Shown piece after piece: positions 12,661 to 23,170 of a stretch of 64,000 bases of DNA. A program made the translations under genes and the position numbers. Position 1 is the first letter of the stretch; each line of letters opens with the position of its first letter. The notes beneath the pieces were generated by a model. It was given only the letters and a program-made list of their open reading frames with translations. It did not search any database and had not been told where the DNA came from. Source of the stretch: Ariolimax columbianus (lineage: Eukaryota > Mollusca > Gastropoda > Stylommatophora > Arionidae); contig JAVGWX010000005.1 in assembly GCA_036924085.1 (NCBI GenBank), positions 44,320,278-44,384,277 of the forward strand, in the 5' to 3' direction.

Positions 12661-13029
12661 CGATAGACCAAGGACATTCTTTTCAGTACAATGACTCTCC
12701 CCTCCTGCCCCACACAACATGCCCAACGTAACCTCTCCTCTCTACGCAGACTCAATCATGTGTGAATCCAGTCGTACCGTAGGAGGACAAATATCAGAGG
12801 AATTAGATTGGGTGTAAACGTCAGAAGACAGACACGGACACGGGCGTGACACACAGGGCACGGAGTACTCCTTACAAATTCCCTCCTCGCGGCCCCAATT
12901 CGATGGCAGCGGAGTATTCGACTTTTGAAAAACAGCCTCTAAGAATCACGATCGCCACATCAACTGCTCAAACAGAACACGACAGCGGCCTAACCGCCCA
13001 CTCCCACGCCCCCACCCCCTCGATGTAAG
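12661..13029. other. Unassigned stretch, possibly upstream part of the LINE that follows
   Basis: GC-richer than the surroundings, with a short open frame (12846-13028) of low complexity. It adjoins the RT fragment, so it may be its 5' part, but nothing recognisable supports this. Confidence 0.3.
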
Positions 13030-14130
13030 GGGACCAATAAATCCGACGACTCCTTGTGCTTGTCACACGAGGAGGTAGCGAACAAGTGGAAGGAGCACTA
13101 CACATACGCTCTGAACAACCCACCAGCAACTACATATCCCAATCTCTCTGCTGAGCCTCCGGATCCTCCCCTAGATACAGAAACCAAATATCAACTCTCC
13201 TACTCTTGCTGAAGTCCTTGCTGATATTCGGAAACTCAGAGATGGACGAGCGACAGGCCCGTATCATATCCCACCAGAGCTGTTGAAACACCCCATAGAC
13301 CGGATCAGCTCTACCCTCCATCATTTGTTCCTGCAATTGTGGAGTACGCGAGACGTCCCGGCCGACTGGCGCGATAGAATCGTCGTCTCCCTATACAAAG
13401 GTAAGGTGAGTCGCAAAGACTGAAGTAATTACAGGACTATAACACTACTCTCGGTACAGGGGAAGGTGGTTGCCCACATGCTACTGGCTATACTCAAGCC
13501 TCTCTTTAACACAAAATGTCGCCCAGAACAATATGGATTGACCGCGAGTCGTTCTACAACTTGCGTTATCCTTGCCCTGCGCCTCACTGGGTCTTCCATC
13601 GCCCCATGTACGCTGCATACTTGGACTTGAAGTCCGTCTTCGGCTCGGCTGATTGGTCGGCTTTATGGAAAGCCATCCAGGGAATAGCCCCCCTCCCCCC
13701 CCCCCCGAACCTGATCAAGGAGCTACACAAGGACACCGGCGCCAGTATTCAACTGGCTGGAACTCTCTCTCTGAAAGCTTCCCTACATCTTCGGGTGTCA
13801 GGCAGGGATGTGTTTTTGCCCTCGACTTTTCTGCCGGACAGTATACTGGCTTCTTGACCGCCTCACCGCGCATCAGGAGGGTATAGCTATTGATCAGTCA
13901 ATCTTCCTGATCTCATTTGCGCGTACGCCATTGTTCTGTTCGGCACAGACAGTTCTGCGCTGCAGCGCTCTCTGGAAATGTCAGACAGCGAAACGCCCTC
14001 CCTGGGCGTTTCTATATTCTGGGCTAAGACCAAATTTTACAACCTCATTTCCGACACAGCACCCCAGGGTATTAAAACTCAAGAACACACTGCGGCTGCA
14101 CCAATGAATTCATCTATCTCGGTAGCATGA
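13030..14130 (+). mobile_element. Degenerate LINE reverse transcriptase
   Basis: RT blocks appear in order across shifting frames: LSHEEVANKWKEHYTYAL, IRKLRDGRATGPYHIPPELL, TRDVPADWRDRIVVSLYKGK, YRTITLLSVQGKVVAHMLL, RPEQYGLTASRSTT, YAAYLDLKSVFGSADW, LIKELHKDTGASI, SGVRQGCVFALDF and finally FIYLGSMISSDECSGPD. These are fingers and palm of a non-LTR reverse transcriptase. The FADD catalytic box is lost and at least five frameshifts plus stops occur. A run of C near 13690 is one slip site. The final motif is expanded into the 52-bp array. Confidence 0.85.
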
Positions 14131-14452
14131 TATCATCTGATGAGTGCAGCGGTCCCGATATGACAAGGTCTCGGTAGCATGATATCATCTGCTGAGTGCA
14201 GCGGTCCCGATATGACAAGGTCTCGGTAGCATGATATCATCTGATGAGTGCAGCGGTCCCGATATGTCAAGGTCTCGGTAGCATGATATCATCTGATGGG
14301 CGCAGCGGTCCCGATATGTCAAGGTCTCGGTAGCATGATATTATCCAATGGGTACATCGGTCCCGATAGGTCAAGGTCTCAGTAGCATGATATTATTTGA
14401 TCGGTGCTGCGGTCCCGATATGTCAAGGTCTCGGTAGCATGATATCATCTGA
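14117..14452. repeat. 52-bp tandem array derived from RT coding sequence
   Basis: About 6.4 units; GGTAGC starts at 14121, 14173 and 14225. The first unit is in frame with the RT and encodes YLGSMISSDECSGPDMTR. Because 52 is not a multiple of three, expansion destroyed the frame. Later units drift (ATGGGTACATCGG, TCGGTGCTGCGG). Confidence 0.92.
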
Positions 14453-14509
14453 ACGTCATATGTCCATCTTAGGTCGACCGCTTCTTTCCTTGACTACAAC
14501 TGCGTCTCG

Positions 14510-14893
14510 CTTAATATGAATATCAATGAAGAAAACTAAGTCCTTCGAGTGGACATGTTATACCAAGGTCCTCGCAAAGAACCGAACAAAACAAGAATGC
14601 AGACATTCGAAAAGGGTTTAGCAAAGGACTGAACTGGTTCATAAATTCCATCATGAACAGAAAATGTCAATAGTTTAGTAACATCAAAGTAGAACGGTCT
14701 TCAGGAAACGGTAATGGGAGGTATTGTGCCAGGCAAGAGAGGCAGAGACAGACCAAGAAGGCGATGGCAGCAAGGCGTCAAGGAATGCTTGGGCATGATT
14801 CCGGAGCTGGCTAAAGATTTGGCAAGATATATTTTTTTTTTCAGACGGGCTATGATGGAAGCAACGTTCTGCAAAGATCATGCTACATGATTA

Positions 14894-14895
<2 letters not shown>
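14510..14895 (+). mobile_element. LINE RT C-terminal fragment
   Basis: Pieces matching the family at 53101-53643: NADIRKGFSKGLNWFINSIMNRKCQ, ERSSGNGNGRYCARQERQRQTKK (frame-shifted MVPGKRGRDRPR), KECLGMIPELAKDL and the end FRRAMMEATFCKDHAT before a stop. It is followed by TATATA (about 14896-14930) at the 3' end. Truncated and frameshifted. Confidence 0.75.
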
Positions 14896-14934
<39 letters not shown>

Positions 14935-15229
14935 CACTCACATTACTACTACTACTAGCAGCCATTAAAAGGGCATCACTTTATTTCAAGAGTGATCTAC
15001 TAACACAAACCCTGCAAGTGTGCAAGTGATGAAAGTCATGCTGGCCCATTTTTCCGTGCAAGTCATGCTTACTTCCCTTTTTACGTGCTTCACGTGCACA
15101 ACAAGGAGTCACTCAATTCTGGCTTATAAATGGTCGTATCACGTTGAAATTTGACACACATTTTAGTCAAATTCCAGCTAGTAAAATGTCATCTGTTTTC
15201 ATATAAAGAAAGTATGTTTAAGTTTGTGT
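14896..15229. other. (TA)n and spacer
   Basis: TA dinucleotides to about 14930, then unassigned sequence leading into the Tc1-like fragment; part of it (15110-15230) may be the 5' non-coding end of that transposon. Confidence 0.4.
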
Positions 15230-15720
15230 CATGCCTCGACTGTCGCTACGATAGCGATTGCAAACTGTTGGTATGCTCAAGAGTTTAAAAGCGACCAGAC
15301 AAGTTGCCAGACATTTTAATTGGGACCAGTTAACTATAGTAAGGCTGAACCAGCGGTTTCGGGCGACACGTACCACCAATGACCGTCTCCGGCCTGGTCA
15401 ACCTCATGCAACAACACAGCTGAAAATTTCTTGTACTGGAATGGCCAGCAAGCTTTTCTTGTACTGGATTGACCAGCAACCTTTTCTTGTACTGGATTGG
15501 CCAGCAATCTTCTCTTGTACTGGATTGGCCATCAATCTCGCCTGACGTGAACCCGATTATGGATACACATAACAGAAGGGTCAGCCAGCATGGCATCAAC
15601 AATGTGTATGATTTGGAGATAGCACTTATTGCAGAATGGAACACCTTAGCCCAATCATTTTTCTAGACTCTGCAATAGCATGGGACGCCAATGACAAACC
15701 TATATTAATGCTGCAGGGAA
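15230..15720 (+). mobile_element. Internally deleted Tc1-like transposon
   Basis: The N-terminal part reads GMLKSLKATRQVARHFNWDQ, LTIVRLNQRFRATRTTNDR and LRPGQPHATTQ, the paired HTH of Tc1-type transposases. The C-terminal part reads LDWPSISPDVNPIMDTHNRR, VSQHGINNVYDLEIALIAEW and NTLAQSF, the end of the DDE domain (family consensus DWP..SPDLNPIE). Roughly 170 codons of catalytic core are missing and replaced by a four-unit 28-bp repeat of the DWP segment. Non-autonomous and dead. Confidence 0.8.
15430..15541 (+). repeat. 28-bp array built from the Tc1 DWP motif
   Basis: TTGTACTGGAWTGRCCAGCA units start at 15431, 15459, 15487 and 15515. The last unit runs in frame into SPDVNPI. Each 28-bp step shifts the frame by one. 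Confidence 0.88.
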
Positions 15721-15985
15721 TCACAAGTGGTATTAATGATGACTGTGGCTTCATGACAGTGAGTGGGACATTTTGTTTTGACCTCTAGGGTTGACAACTA
15801 GTTAGGAGCCGCCTCTAAATTGTCACATGTATAAGAATACCGCACATGTGTGTTAGTAAATGAATCAAAAATGTAAAATCAGTAGTTTGAAGTACTTTAA
15901 ATTAAGCACAGCATCATGTCGTGGTTTGTAAAATAAAGCGATGCGTTTTTATTGGCGTCCAATATAAACCGTTCTGTGCCCCTAT
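15721..15985. other. Tc1 3' flank and spacer
   Basis: Probably includes the 3' end of the transposon; no clear terminal inverted repeat could be matched by eye. Confidence 0.35.
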
Positions 15986-16410
15986 GTGTGTTGTCCTTTA
16001 GTGAATACTAGTAGGAACATGTGTGTGTTGTCCTTGTGCGAATACTAGTAGGAACATGTGTGTGTTGTCCTTGTGTGAATTTTAGTGGGAACATGTGTGT
16101 ATTGTCCTTGTGTGAATACTAGTGGGAACATGTGTGTTGTCCTTTTGTGAATACTAGTAGGAACATGTGTGTGTTGTCCTTGTGTGAATACTAGTAGGAA
16201 CATGAGTGTTGTCCTTGTGCGAATACTAGTGGGAACATGTATGTGTTGTCCTTGTGCGAATACTAGTGGGAACATGTGTGTGTTGTCCTTGTGTGAATAC
16301 TAGTGGGACATGTATGTGTTGTCCTTGTGTGAATACTAGTAGGACCATGTGTGTATTGTCCTTGTGTGAATACTAGTGAGAACATGTGTGTGTTGTATGT
16401 GTGCCAGTAT
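15986..16410. repeat. 37-bp tandem array, about 11 units
   Basis: Unit GAACATGTGTGTGTTGTCCT then TGTGTGAATACTAGTGG; starts at 16015 and 16052. Small indels in the GTGTGT part make some units 35-36 bp. Confidence 0.92.
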
Positions 16411-16722
16411 GAATGTGTGTGAGTGAAGATATACGTACGTCCGTGCGTGTGTATAGGTATACGTATGTATTTTAGTCTGCGTGTTTATACATTAAAATGA
16501 TGTAGACCATCGATATAACCAGGACAAACCGTAACATGAGAAACTAAGCAGGATACATCTGAGATGATATTACAAAATGGCTAGCAAAACAGAGGTCATC
16601 TACACAAGGATATTGATCTTGATCTCGACAAGATTTCAGAAATGATGATAGTGATGAAAGTGATTGTCATGATCAGTATGATTAGGATGATAGTGATGAA
16701 GGGGATTGCCATGATCAATTTT
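16411..16722. other. Spacer, GAT/ATG-rich
   Basis: No gene. 16625-16722 has loose GATGATAGTGATGA repeats, which are the pre-insertion target sequence of the LINE at 16735-18179 (continuing at 18192). Confidence 0.5.
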
Positions 16723-16734
16723 ATTAGGATGATA
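16723..16734 (+). repeat. Target-site duplication, left
   Basis: ATTAGGATGATA, identical to 18180-18191 on the far side of the LINE insertion. Confidence 0.75.
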
Positions 16735-16932
16735 ATAATAATAATAGCTGTCCATCGTTGTCGATGAGGACCGCCGACATCATCCTTGTCACAGATTTCC
16801 CTGTTGGGTGTGGGTGCGCATGTGGCTGAACAGGCCAATGCGAGCACGAAAACATCTGCTACATATCGGGCACACGAGGTTTGTAGAAGGGGATGGTGTT
16901 CCCGCTGCTCGGGATTTCCGTGTCTCGCGTCT
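16735..16932 (-). mobile_element. LINE 3' end with C2H2 finger (3' half of a rearranged insertion)
   Basis: On the minus strand: VCPICSRCFRARIGLFSHMR then THTQQGNL and a stop, a C-terminal C2H2 finger as in many non-LTR reverse transcriptases, then a TTATTATTAT tail lying against the target-site duplication. Orientation is opposite to the endonuclease/RT part on its right. Confidence 0.75.
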
Positions 16933-18179
16933 GTTCTGGGATTTCACAACACGGGCATCTTCACCCTAATAGGAGGGCGCCATGCAACACTCATCAGTGC
17001 ATACGCACCCACAATGACAAATCCTCAGGAAACAAAAGATAAGTTTTATGAGGACCTTTAGGCGCTCATCGCTGCAGTCCCCAAATCTGACAAACTGGTC
17101 ATCCTCGGTGATTTTAACGCTAGGGTTGGCACAGACAATACAGCCTGGGAGGGGGCCATTGGCAGACATGGTATCGAAAAATGCAATAGTAACGGACTGC
17201 TCCTTCTGAGGACATGTGCCGCAAATGAACTACTCATTACAAACACAGCTTTCCGACTACCTGTCCGAAATAGAACCACATGGATGCACCCAAGATCCCG
17301 CCACTGGCACCTCATTGACTATATTATCATCAGACGTAGGGATCGAGCGGATGCTATGGTAACGAAGAGCATGTGTGGTGCAGAATGTTGGACCGACCAT
17401 CGACTTGTCATTGCCAAGCTAAACTTCAAGATCCAGCCCAAAATGCGCCCCCAGGGAAAAAAACCACCTAGGAGGCTAAATGTCTCTCAGCTGAAATACG
17501 AACCCACGAGAGGAGGCTTCCAGGAAGAGCTTGAGGGCAGACTATCTGAGCTTCGTTTTGAAAAGAATGACATCGAAGAGAACTGGGTATCACTGAGAAA
17601 CACACTCTACGACACAGCTGTTAAACACATTGGCCCACTCACGCGCAAGCATAAGGACTGGTTTGATGAGAACGATCTGGAAATACAGGGCCTTCTCGAT
17701 GCAAAACATGAAGCGCACAGGGAATACCAGAGGGACACACCATCTCCGGCAGCAAAAGCTGCCTTCAATACTGCTCGCAAAGCTGTCCAGACCAGGCTTA
17801 GAGAGATGCAAGACTCCTGGCTCAGCAAAAGAGCTGACGAAATTGAGATGTTCGCCGAGCGTCATGACACCAAACGATTTTACGAGGCACTGAAAGCTCT
17901 CTACGGCCCGCAGCCCTCTAGTAATACTCCAGTTCGCAGTGCGGATGGGGTACTGCTAACAGATAAGGTTCAGATTCTAGACAGATGGGCAGACCACTTC
18001 TGCAAAATACTAAACCACCCATCGTCCATAAATGAAGAGGCCATCCGGCGAATGCCGCAGGTGGAACTGAACCTGGCGTTGGATGAAGTAATTACTGAGG
18101 AGGAAGTCGACAGGGCAATCAGTTCACTATCTATAGGAAAAGCTCCAGGAGCTGATGCAATACCAGCAGAGGTATATCC
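16933..18179 (+). mobile_element. LINE endonuclease and RT start (inverted 5' half of the insertion)
   Basis: One frame is open from about 16940 to 18179 except for a TAG at 17059-17061. The apurinic-like endonuclease shows [38 protein letters not shown] and CWTDHRLV, covering the catalytic Asp/Asn/His residues. A linker of about 200 residues leads to the RT entry motif [16 protein letters not shown], where the segment stops abruptly. Family names in databases are often 'craniofacial development protein 2-like'. The near-intact frame indicates a young insertion. It is cut before the RT palm and is head-to-head with its own 3' end. Confidence 0.9.
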
Positions 18180-18191
18180 ATTAGGATGATA
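18180..18191 (+). repeat. Target-site duplication, right
   Basis: ATTAGGATGATA, pair of 16723-16734. Downstream AGTGAT continues the same target motif seen at 16692. Confidence 0.75.
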
Positions 18192-18204
18192 GTGATTTTG
18201 ATTA

Positions 18205-18600
18205 TGATGTTTATTATCAGATTCTTCGTCGTTCGTTCTCAAACTCCCGCTACCACATCCTGAAAAAGGCGTTGTAAGTAGCAGGATGTGGTCCAGAGAA
18301 CGGATCCGAAGAACACAGTGCCTTGCATCGTAGTTCACAGTTTGACTACGATATTTGCACCTTCCGGATCGACTCATCCGACTTCCGCTTGACATTTTTG
18401 AGTACCTGGCGTGTCTCCTTCTTCGACCCCTTCTCATTAGCCAACCGACTCTGTTGCTGCCTGTTATCCAGGATAACCACGTGGAGGTGTAGAAGGATCT
18501 TGGCAGTTCTGGGTCGTTGGTCCTGATGCTAGCAGTCAGTTTTGGATCGCTGTCTGCTTCATATCATGCACTGCTCAGCATGTTGATCCCTGATTATGAT
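18205..18600 (-). mobile_element. SINE-A body, reversed
   Basis: Reverse complement of the element at 39755-40095: shared TCTGGACCACATCCTGCTAC, a CAAATATCG-containing block, CGGATGAGTCG, CTTCTACACCTCCACGTGGT and GATCAACATGCTGAGCAG. Shared with 21735-22520, 26983-27340 and 63655-63830. Confidence 0.8.
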
Positions 18601-19430
18601 ATAATAATCATTATCCGATGATGATGGTTGTGAGGAGATGAAGATGATTATCAGATGCTGATTATGTTCATCATGTTTAGATTAAGAAGACGATGATTAC
18701 GATTATACTGATGGCCGAGAGTATGATGGCGATGTGTATGATAACGATGCCTCTTTCAGTAAAACAGAGCCCTAAAACCAAGCTTGCATATCAATTCAAT
18801 CAACAGGTTTGACACATCTCTGGACCCCCAACATAGGACTTCCACAAACTTGTTACGTTACTAAAAAAATGTGTTGACGCTGCTACGGTTCCTAAAACAG
18901 AAGATGCAGACGTGTTACAGAGCACACTTCTTCTTCTTCCTCGTTCGTCTTCAGATCTCGACTTCAATGACTCTAACGAAGGCAGCAGTCGACGTGAGGC
19001 TCCGTGCAGCTTCTTATGGAAGGACACTGGATGTTGCCAAATGCTGCTTCTATTGTCGGTATACAGTGGGTAGGACTGCAACATGTGTTCTGTTAACATG
19101 GGGGCTGTGCCGCAGGAACAAAAGTCCGTACTGCCAATCTTGAACGTTTTTTACAGTCTGATGTATCCTGTGCGTATCCGGGGAATGATCACCTGAAGAG
19201 TTGGTGGTTGGCATCGTTTTCTATTTGATCAGGGGGCTCTGTTTTCCATGCGCACTGTACGTTGCACAGATGGCTGCTTTTGTCTTATTGTATGTGATTT
19301 CTACATCACTCTTCATAATCATGAAAATTACTAGACATGGGAAGTAGTCTGACGGTCAAATAAGTGTTGGACAAAATCGCACGATGCCAACTAAATAAAC
19401 ACGAACCGTATCCAGCTCGAGAACAACTAT
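18601..19430. other. Spacer, no gene recognised
   Basis: 18600-18750 is GATGAT-rich. The rest, including a 99-codon minus-strand frame at 18800-19099, shows no motif I know. Confidence 0.5.
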
Positions 19431-19431
19431 G

Positions 19432-19850
19432 AGCAGCATCGAAGTCAGCGACAAATTAAATCGGCTGAAACCTGGAGCAGCATCGAAGCAGCGACAAATT
19501 AAATCGGCTGAAACCTGGAGCAGCATCGAAGCAGCGACACATTAAATCGGCTGAAACCTAGATCAGGATCGAAGTCAGCGACAAATAAAAGCAGCTGAAA
19601 CCTGGATCAGCATCGAACCCAGCAACAAATTAAAGCAGCTGAAACCTGGATCAGCATCGAACCCAGCAACAAATTAAAGCAGTTGAATCCTGGATCAGCA
19701 TCGAACCCAGCAACAAATTAAAGCAGCTGAAACCTGGATCATCATCGAACGCAGCAACAAATTAAAGCAGCTGAAACATGGATCATCATCGAACACAGCG
19801 ACAAATTAAATCGGCTGAGACCAGGAGCAGCATCCTAACCTGATGTGCAA
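19432..19850. repeat. 43-44-bp tandem array, about 9 units
   Basis: Unit GCGACAAATTAAATCGGCTG then AAACCTGGAGCAGCATCGAA and a GTCA or GCA. Starts 19448, 19491, 19534 and 19578. Two subtypes alternate in blocks: GCGAC...TCGGC at the ends, GCAAC...AGCAGC in the middle. Confidence 0.92.
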
Positions 19851-19979
19851 CTATGCGATTTAAGAGAGGTCTTCTTAAAGCCATAAAAACGAACGACAAC
19901 TCCGCTATAACACGTAGACGAATCATCGAAGAATAATGCATGCAGTATTAGACTTATCTTTGAGGAACTGAGACGATAG

Positions 19980-20325
19980 TCGAGTCAGGCACAACATACT
20001 GACCAGGACGTGGCGTCAGGGTCAGACACAATACACTGACCAAGACCACAATCTCTCTTTCGTGTAGCGTTCCCTTAAAACACGCTGCTTTCAAGGCTAC
20101 CTGGCTGACGAGATGTGGATCGATGTGATCGCCGTAGTAGTGAGCGTTACGCTGATAACGCTAATCCTGCCATAACTTTCATGAAGGACCGAGATACGCC
20201 TTCATCGGCATGATCGGGAAGTGAGGAAAGCTACTACAACACGTCACACGTCATTTTGAGAGCGCATATAAGAGTAACCTCACTCATTGTAGGCATTCAA
20301 CAACAACAGCAATACTGATCTCTTT
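19980..20325 (+). repeat. Dispersed repeat DR-D, copy 1
   Basis: Shares CGCCGTAGTAGTGAGCGTTACGC-type core, GAGGAAAGCTACKACAAC and a CTCATTGTRGGCA end with 35160-35430, and an upstream GTCAGG/CAACATACTGACCAGG segment with the DR-D copies at 34985 and 46030. Element class unknown. Confidence 0.6.
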
Positions 20326-20394
20326 CCCACAAAAGATCTGAGATCCCGTAAAAGTTGACAGCAACAGAGTAGAACTCCATTGAACCGACCAAAC

Positions 20395-20660
20395 ATGACG
20401 ATATCCTGCACGCCATTAAGCTACCAAAACTGCATTGCTCCCGAATCAGATGGGATAACTGTAGACGTCCTCAAGGCAGGGGAAGAAACTCTTGGAATTC
20501 ATCTGACAAAGCTGTTTAATAAATGCCTATATTCAGTAGAAATTCTTGACAAGTAGAAGTCCTGAAAGACTATTAACATCACCAAAAAAGGATAGACTGA
20601 ACATCTTAGGAACTAACGTCGCATGTTCCCGATAATATACAAGAGCAGAACACGAGATAA
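20395..20660 (+). mobile_element. LINE reverse transcriptase fragment
   Basis: PESDGITVDVLKAGEETLGI, HLTKLFNKCLYS, then after a stop TINITKKG and a NYRR-like segment: RT blocks 1-3 of a non-LTR element with frameshifts. It ends abruptly next to an RNase H fragment of another element. Confidence 0.65.
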
Positions 20661-20679
20661 ATCAGCTGATAACTGAGAA

Positions 20680-21350
20680 CACCCAGGAGAGTGACGCTGT
20701 CGTATACACCGACGGATCAGTCGTGCGCAGTGGGTCATCAGGCTGGGGTTTCTTGGCTAGAGTGAGAGGAGACGTCGTTGCTGAGCGCAGTAGGGCATAC
20801 ATGTCAACAACCTCCAGTATGAGAATGGAGACGGAGGCAGTGACCTCAGTACTGAAATGGATATCTTAGACTTCTATAATAAAGGCAGTCATCGTGACAG
20901 ACGTGCAAGCCGTACTTCAGAAAGTACAGAAGGGATGGCTTAGGTACGAGTGGATAGCTGCTGTTGAGGCCTCAAACCTCCAGACGTTGATATGGATCTA
21001 CTGTCCTGCTCATGCCAGGATTCAGGGCAATGAAAGAGCTAACATCTTGGCTTCACAAGCTCCCATCATGGGCACATTAGTAATGGATAGAAGTGACATT
21101 TTGAAATCAATCAATGACCACCTGCTGGATGAGGACACCGCAATAGATGAAGCAGCAATCTGCAGACTGCAAAGTTTCGACATTAAACGAGGTTCGAGCG
21201 GAGTGAATCGCATGAAAGGACGGCGCAGGAGAGTGTACAACCAGCGAGCTACAGAGACTATTCAGCATCCATTCGTTACGCCATTTGATGAGAGAGACTG
21301 AGCACCTATGGGTATGCCCGGAGTGTAGTGACGTCGATTCTTAGAAACAG
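20680..21350 (+). mobile_element. RNase H domain of a LINE, with 3' end
   Basis: VVYTDGSVVRSGSSGWGFLA (first Asp), MRMETEAV (Glu), IVTDVQAVLQKVQKGW (Asp), CPAHARIQGNERANILASQA (family consensus NERAD; the last acidic residue is Asn here). These are the four RNase H1 motifs used by I/R1-like LINEs to remove the RNA strand. A stop at about 20867-20869 and a missing C-terminus show decay. The 3' end GAGCACCTATGGGTATGCCC recurs at 54790. Confidence 0.85.
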
Positions 21351-21734
21351 AAACAAAATGTACAAGATATTCACTAGAGTCATTACCAATACAGTCCAAA
21401 TAACTCTTACAATCATCTAAGACCTGCACTGTCATTGTCTTCCACACCAGACGCACTCGACAGACCTCACCCAATTTGATTACCACGTAGTTGGACTGCT
21501 TAAAGAGAAGAGACACGATGTGGCGGTGTGTTAATTACGGCACACGTGACCAAAATACGACATTTTATAAAAGAATATATGCACTTTGTAGACGCTTAGA
21601 GATTTATGACGAATGCAATGGGTATTGGTGAAAAATGATGCAGTTGTGAACCCCTTTTTGGTGATACATTTTGATGAAAAAAAGGAACAAAGTTAACATT
21701 TTCTTTTATACCATCACGGAGCTCTTAATAATAT
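21351..21734. other. Spacer
   Basis: No motif recognised beyond the LINE 3' flank. Confidence 0.4.
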
Positions 21735-22522
21735 TTTTCAATTATTCCGTAGAACGTCGCAGTTTGCAGCTTGCCTGCGATATTTGTACCTTTCGGTCTG
21801 ACACATCCGACTTCAGCATTAAATTTTTGGGAACCGGGTTAGGCTCCTACCTTCTATCCATACTCACCAACCTGTCTGCCTTGTTGCAGCATGCTATCCA
21901 CGCTCACCACGTGGAGGGGGAGAAGTGTATTGGCAGCTTTGGGTCGCTGTCCCTGGAGTTAGCAGTCATCACTGGGTCGCTGACCCAGGCTTTAGCAGTC
22001 AGATATGGGTCGCTGGCCCAGGCGTTAGCAGTGAGATATGGGTCGCTGGCCCTGGCGTTAGCTGTCATATCTGGGTCGCTGGCCCTGGCGTTAGCAGTCA
22101 GCTCTGGGTCGCTGGCCCTGGCATTAACTGTCATATCTGGGTCGCTGGCCCTGGCGTTAGCTGTCAGCTCTGGGTCGCTGGCCTGGCGTTAGCTGTCATA
22201 TCTGGTTCGCTTGCCAATGCTTTAGCAGTCAGCTCTTGGTCGCTGGCCCTGGCGTTAGCTGTCATATCTGGGTCGCTGGCCCTGGCGTTAGCTGTCATAT
22301 CTGGGTCGCTGGCCCTGGCGTTAGCTGTCATATCTGGGTCGGTGGCACTGGCGTTAGCTGTCATATCTTGGTCGCTGGCCCTGGCGTTAGCTGTCATATC
22401 TGGGTCGCTGGCCCTGGCGTTAGCTGTCATATCTGGGTCGCTGGCCCTGGCGTTAGCTGTCATATCTGGGTCGCTAGCCGACACAGCTAATGTGCTGCTC
22501 AACAGCTTTATCCTATGTCATC
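21735..22522 (-). mobile_element. SINE-A, reversed, carrying an internal 33-bp array
   Basis: Left part (21735-21940) and right edge (22490-22522, TGCTCAACAGCTTTATCC) match the two sides of SINE-A copies at 18205 and 39755. The middle is blown up by a 33-bp repeat that corresponds to the SINE segment CTGGCCCTGACGCTAGCAGT CAGCTATGGG in the normal copies. Confidence 0.8.
21940..22490. repeat. 33-bp array, about 16 units, derived from SINE-A
   Basis: Unit GGGTCGCTGGCCCTGGCGTT then AGCTGTCATATCT. 33 bases equals 11 codons, so several frames stay open in both directions (GSLALALAVIS repeats); I regard these as non-coding. Units near 21960-22140 use GCAGTCAG, later ones GCTGTCAT, so the right half is a more recent homogenised block. 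Confidence 0.95.
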
Positions 22523-22526
22523 ATTT

Positions 22527-22537
22527 GAACCACCCTC
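22527..22537 (+). repeat. Direct repeat (probable target-site duplication), left
   Basis: GAACCACCCTC, identical to 23960-23970 right after the GAA tail of the chimera. Confidence 0.7.
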
Positions 22538-23170
22538 ATCTGGGGTAGTTGTCTCGCCGCCGCGATTCAATCTCAACCAGTGTTGGTAAAGCGATCTCAG
22601 TCCCGCCAGATGGAGCGATAGCGCGGGCTTGCGGAAAACGCTTGCCCGCCTTTCCCCGTAGAGGTTTCGGGAAGCGGTTTTTTTTTCGTGGCCTCCAATG
22701 AGGTGCGCTGCTCTGGTCCGTAACGAGAAACTTTGACAGTCGGTGGTGATTTTTCGAAGGCTTATAGCAGAGCTCGACAGTTCGTCTCACTGGTGGTCAG
22801 ACTCTCGCAAAGAGCTTGTGACCGGCAAATGCAAATGGAAAGCAGGAATCGTGCCTGAAGGCTCTGTGTTCTCCCGGGGACCAACCCTCAGCAAAATTGT
22901 CTCTAGTCCCAGTGAAATTCATCGCCGGGGTCGTTGGGATCCGTTCTGCACAGAGCGCTGCCATCCCTCCTCGAGCGAGCCCGGTCGGTCGGTCGGTCGT
23001 CTGGTGTGGGTAGGGGCCCCTGTCAGGCGGTCCTAGGTCGACGGAGTGAGGGACGGGGTGGAACAACCGTCCGTCCGTTCGTCAGTCGGTCCCTGCGGCC
23101 ATCCCAGTGAGGCTTTTTACACACCCGTCTTCCGCCGACCGGTGTGTGCGGTACGTACGTCTCTAACAGA
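22538..23170 (+). pseudogene. rRNA 5' external transcribed spacer (retrocopied)
   Basis: GC-rich block distinct from its AT-rich neighbours, leading straight into the 18S 5' end, so its position identifies it as pre-rRNA 5' spacer. It contains GGTCGGTCGGTCGGTCG (around 22982) and CCGTCCGTCCGTTCGTCAGT (around 23070) as simple repeats. The left border coincides with the direct repeat, so the 633 bases may start at or near the polymerase I start site; that is inference. Confidence 0.65.

Noticed and set aside
21671..22548. Overlapping 170-207-codon frames rich in GSLALALAV or WVAGPGVSC
   Set aside because: Artefacts of the 33-bp array, open on both strands at once.
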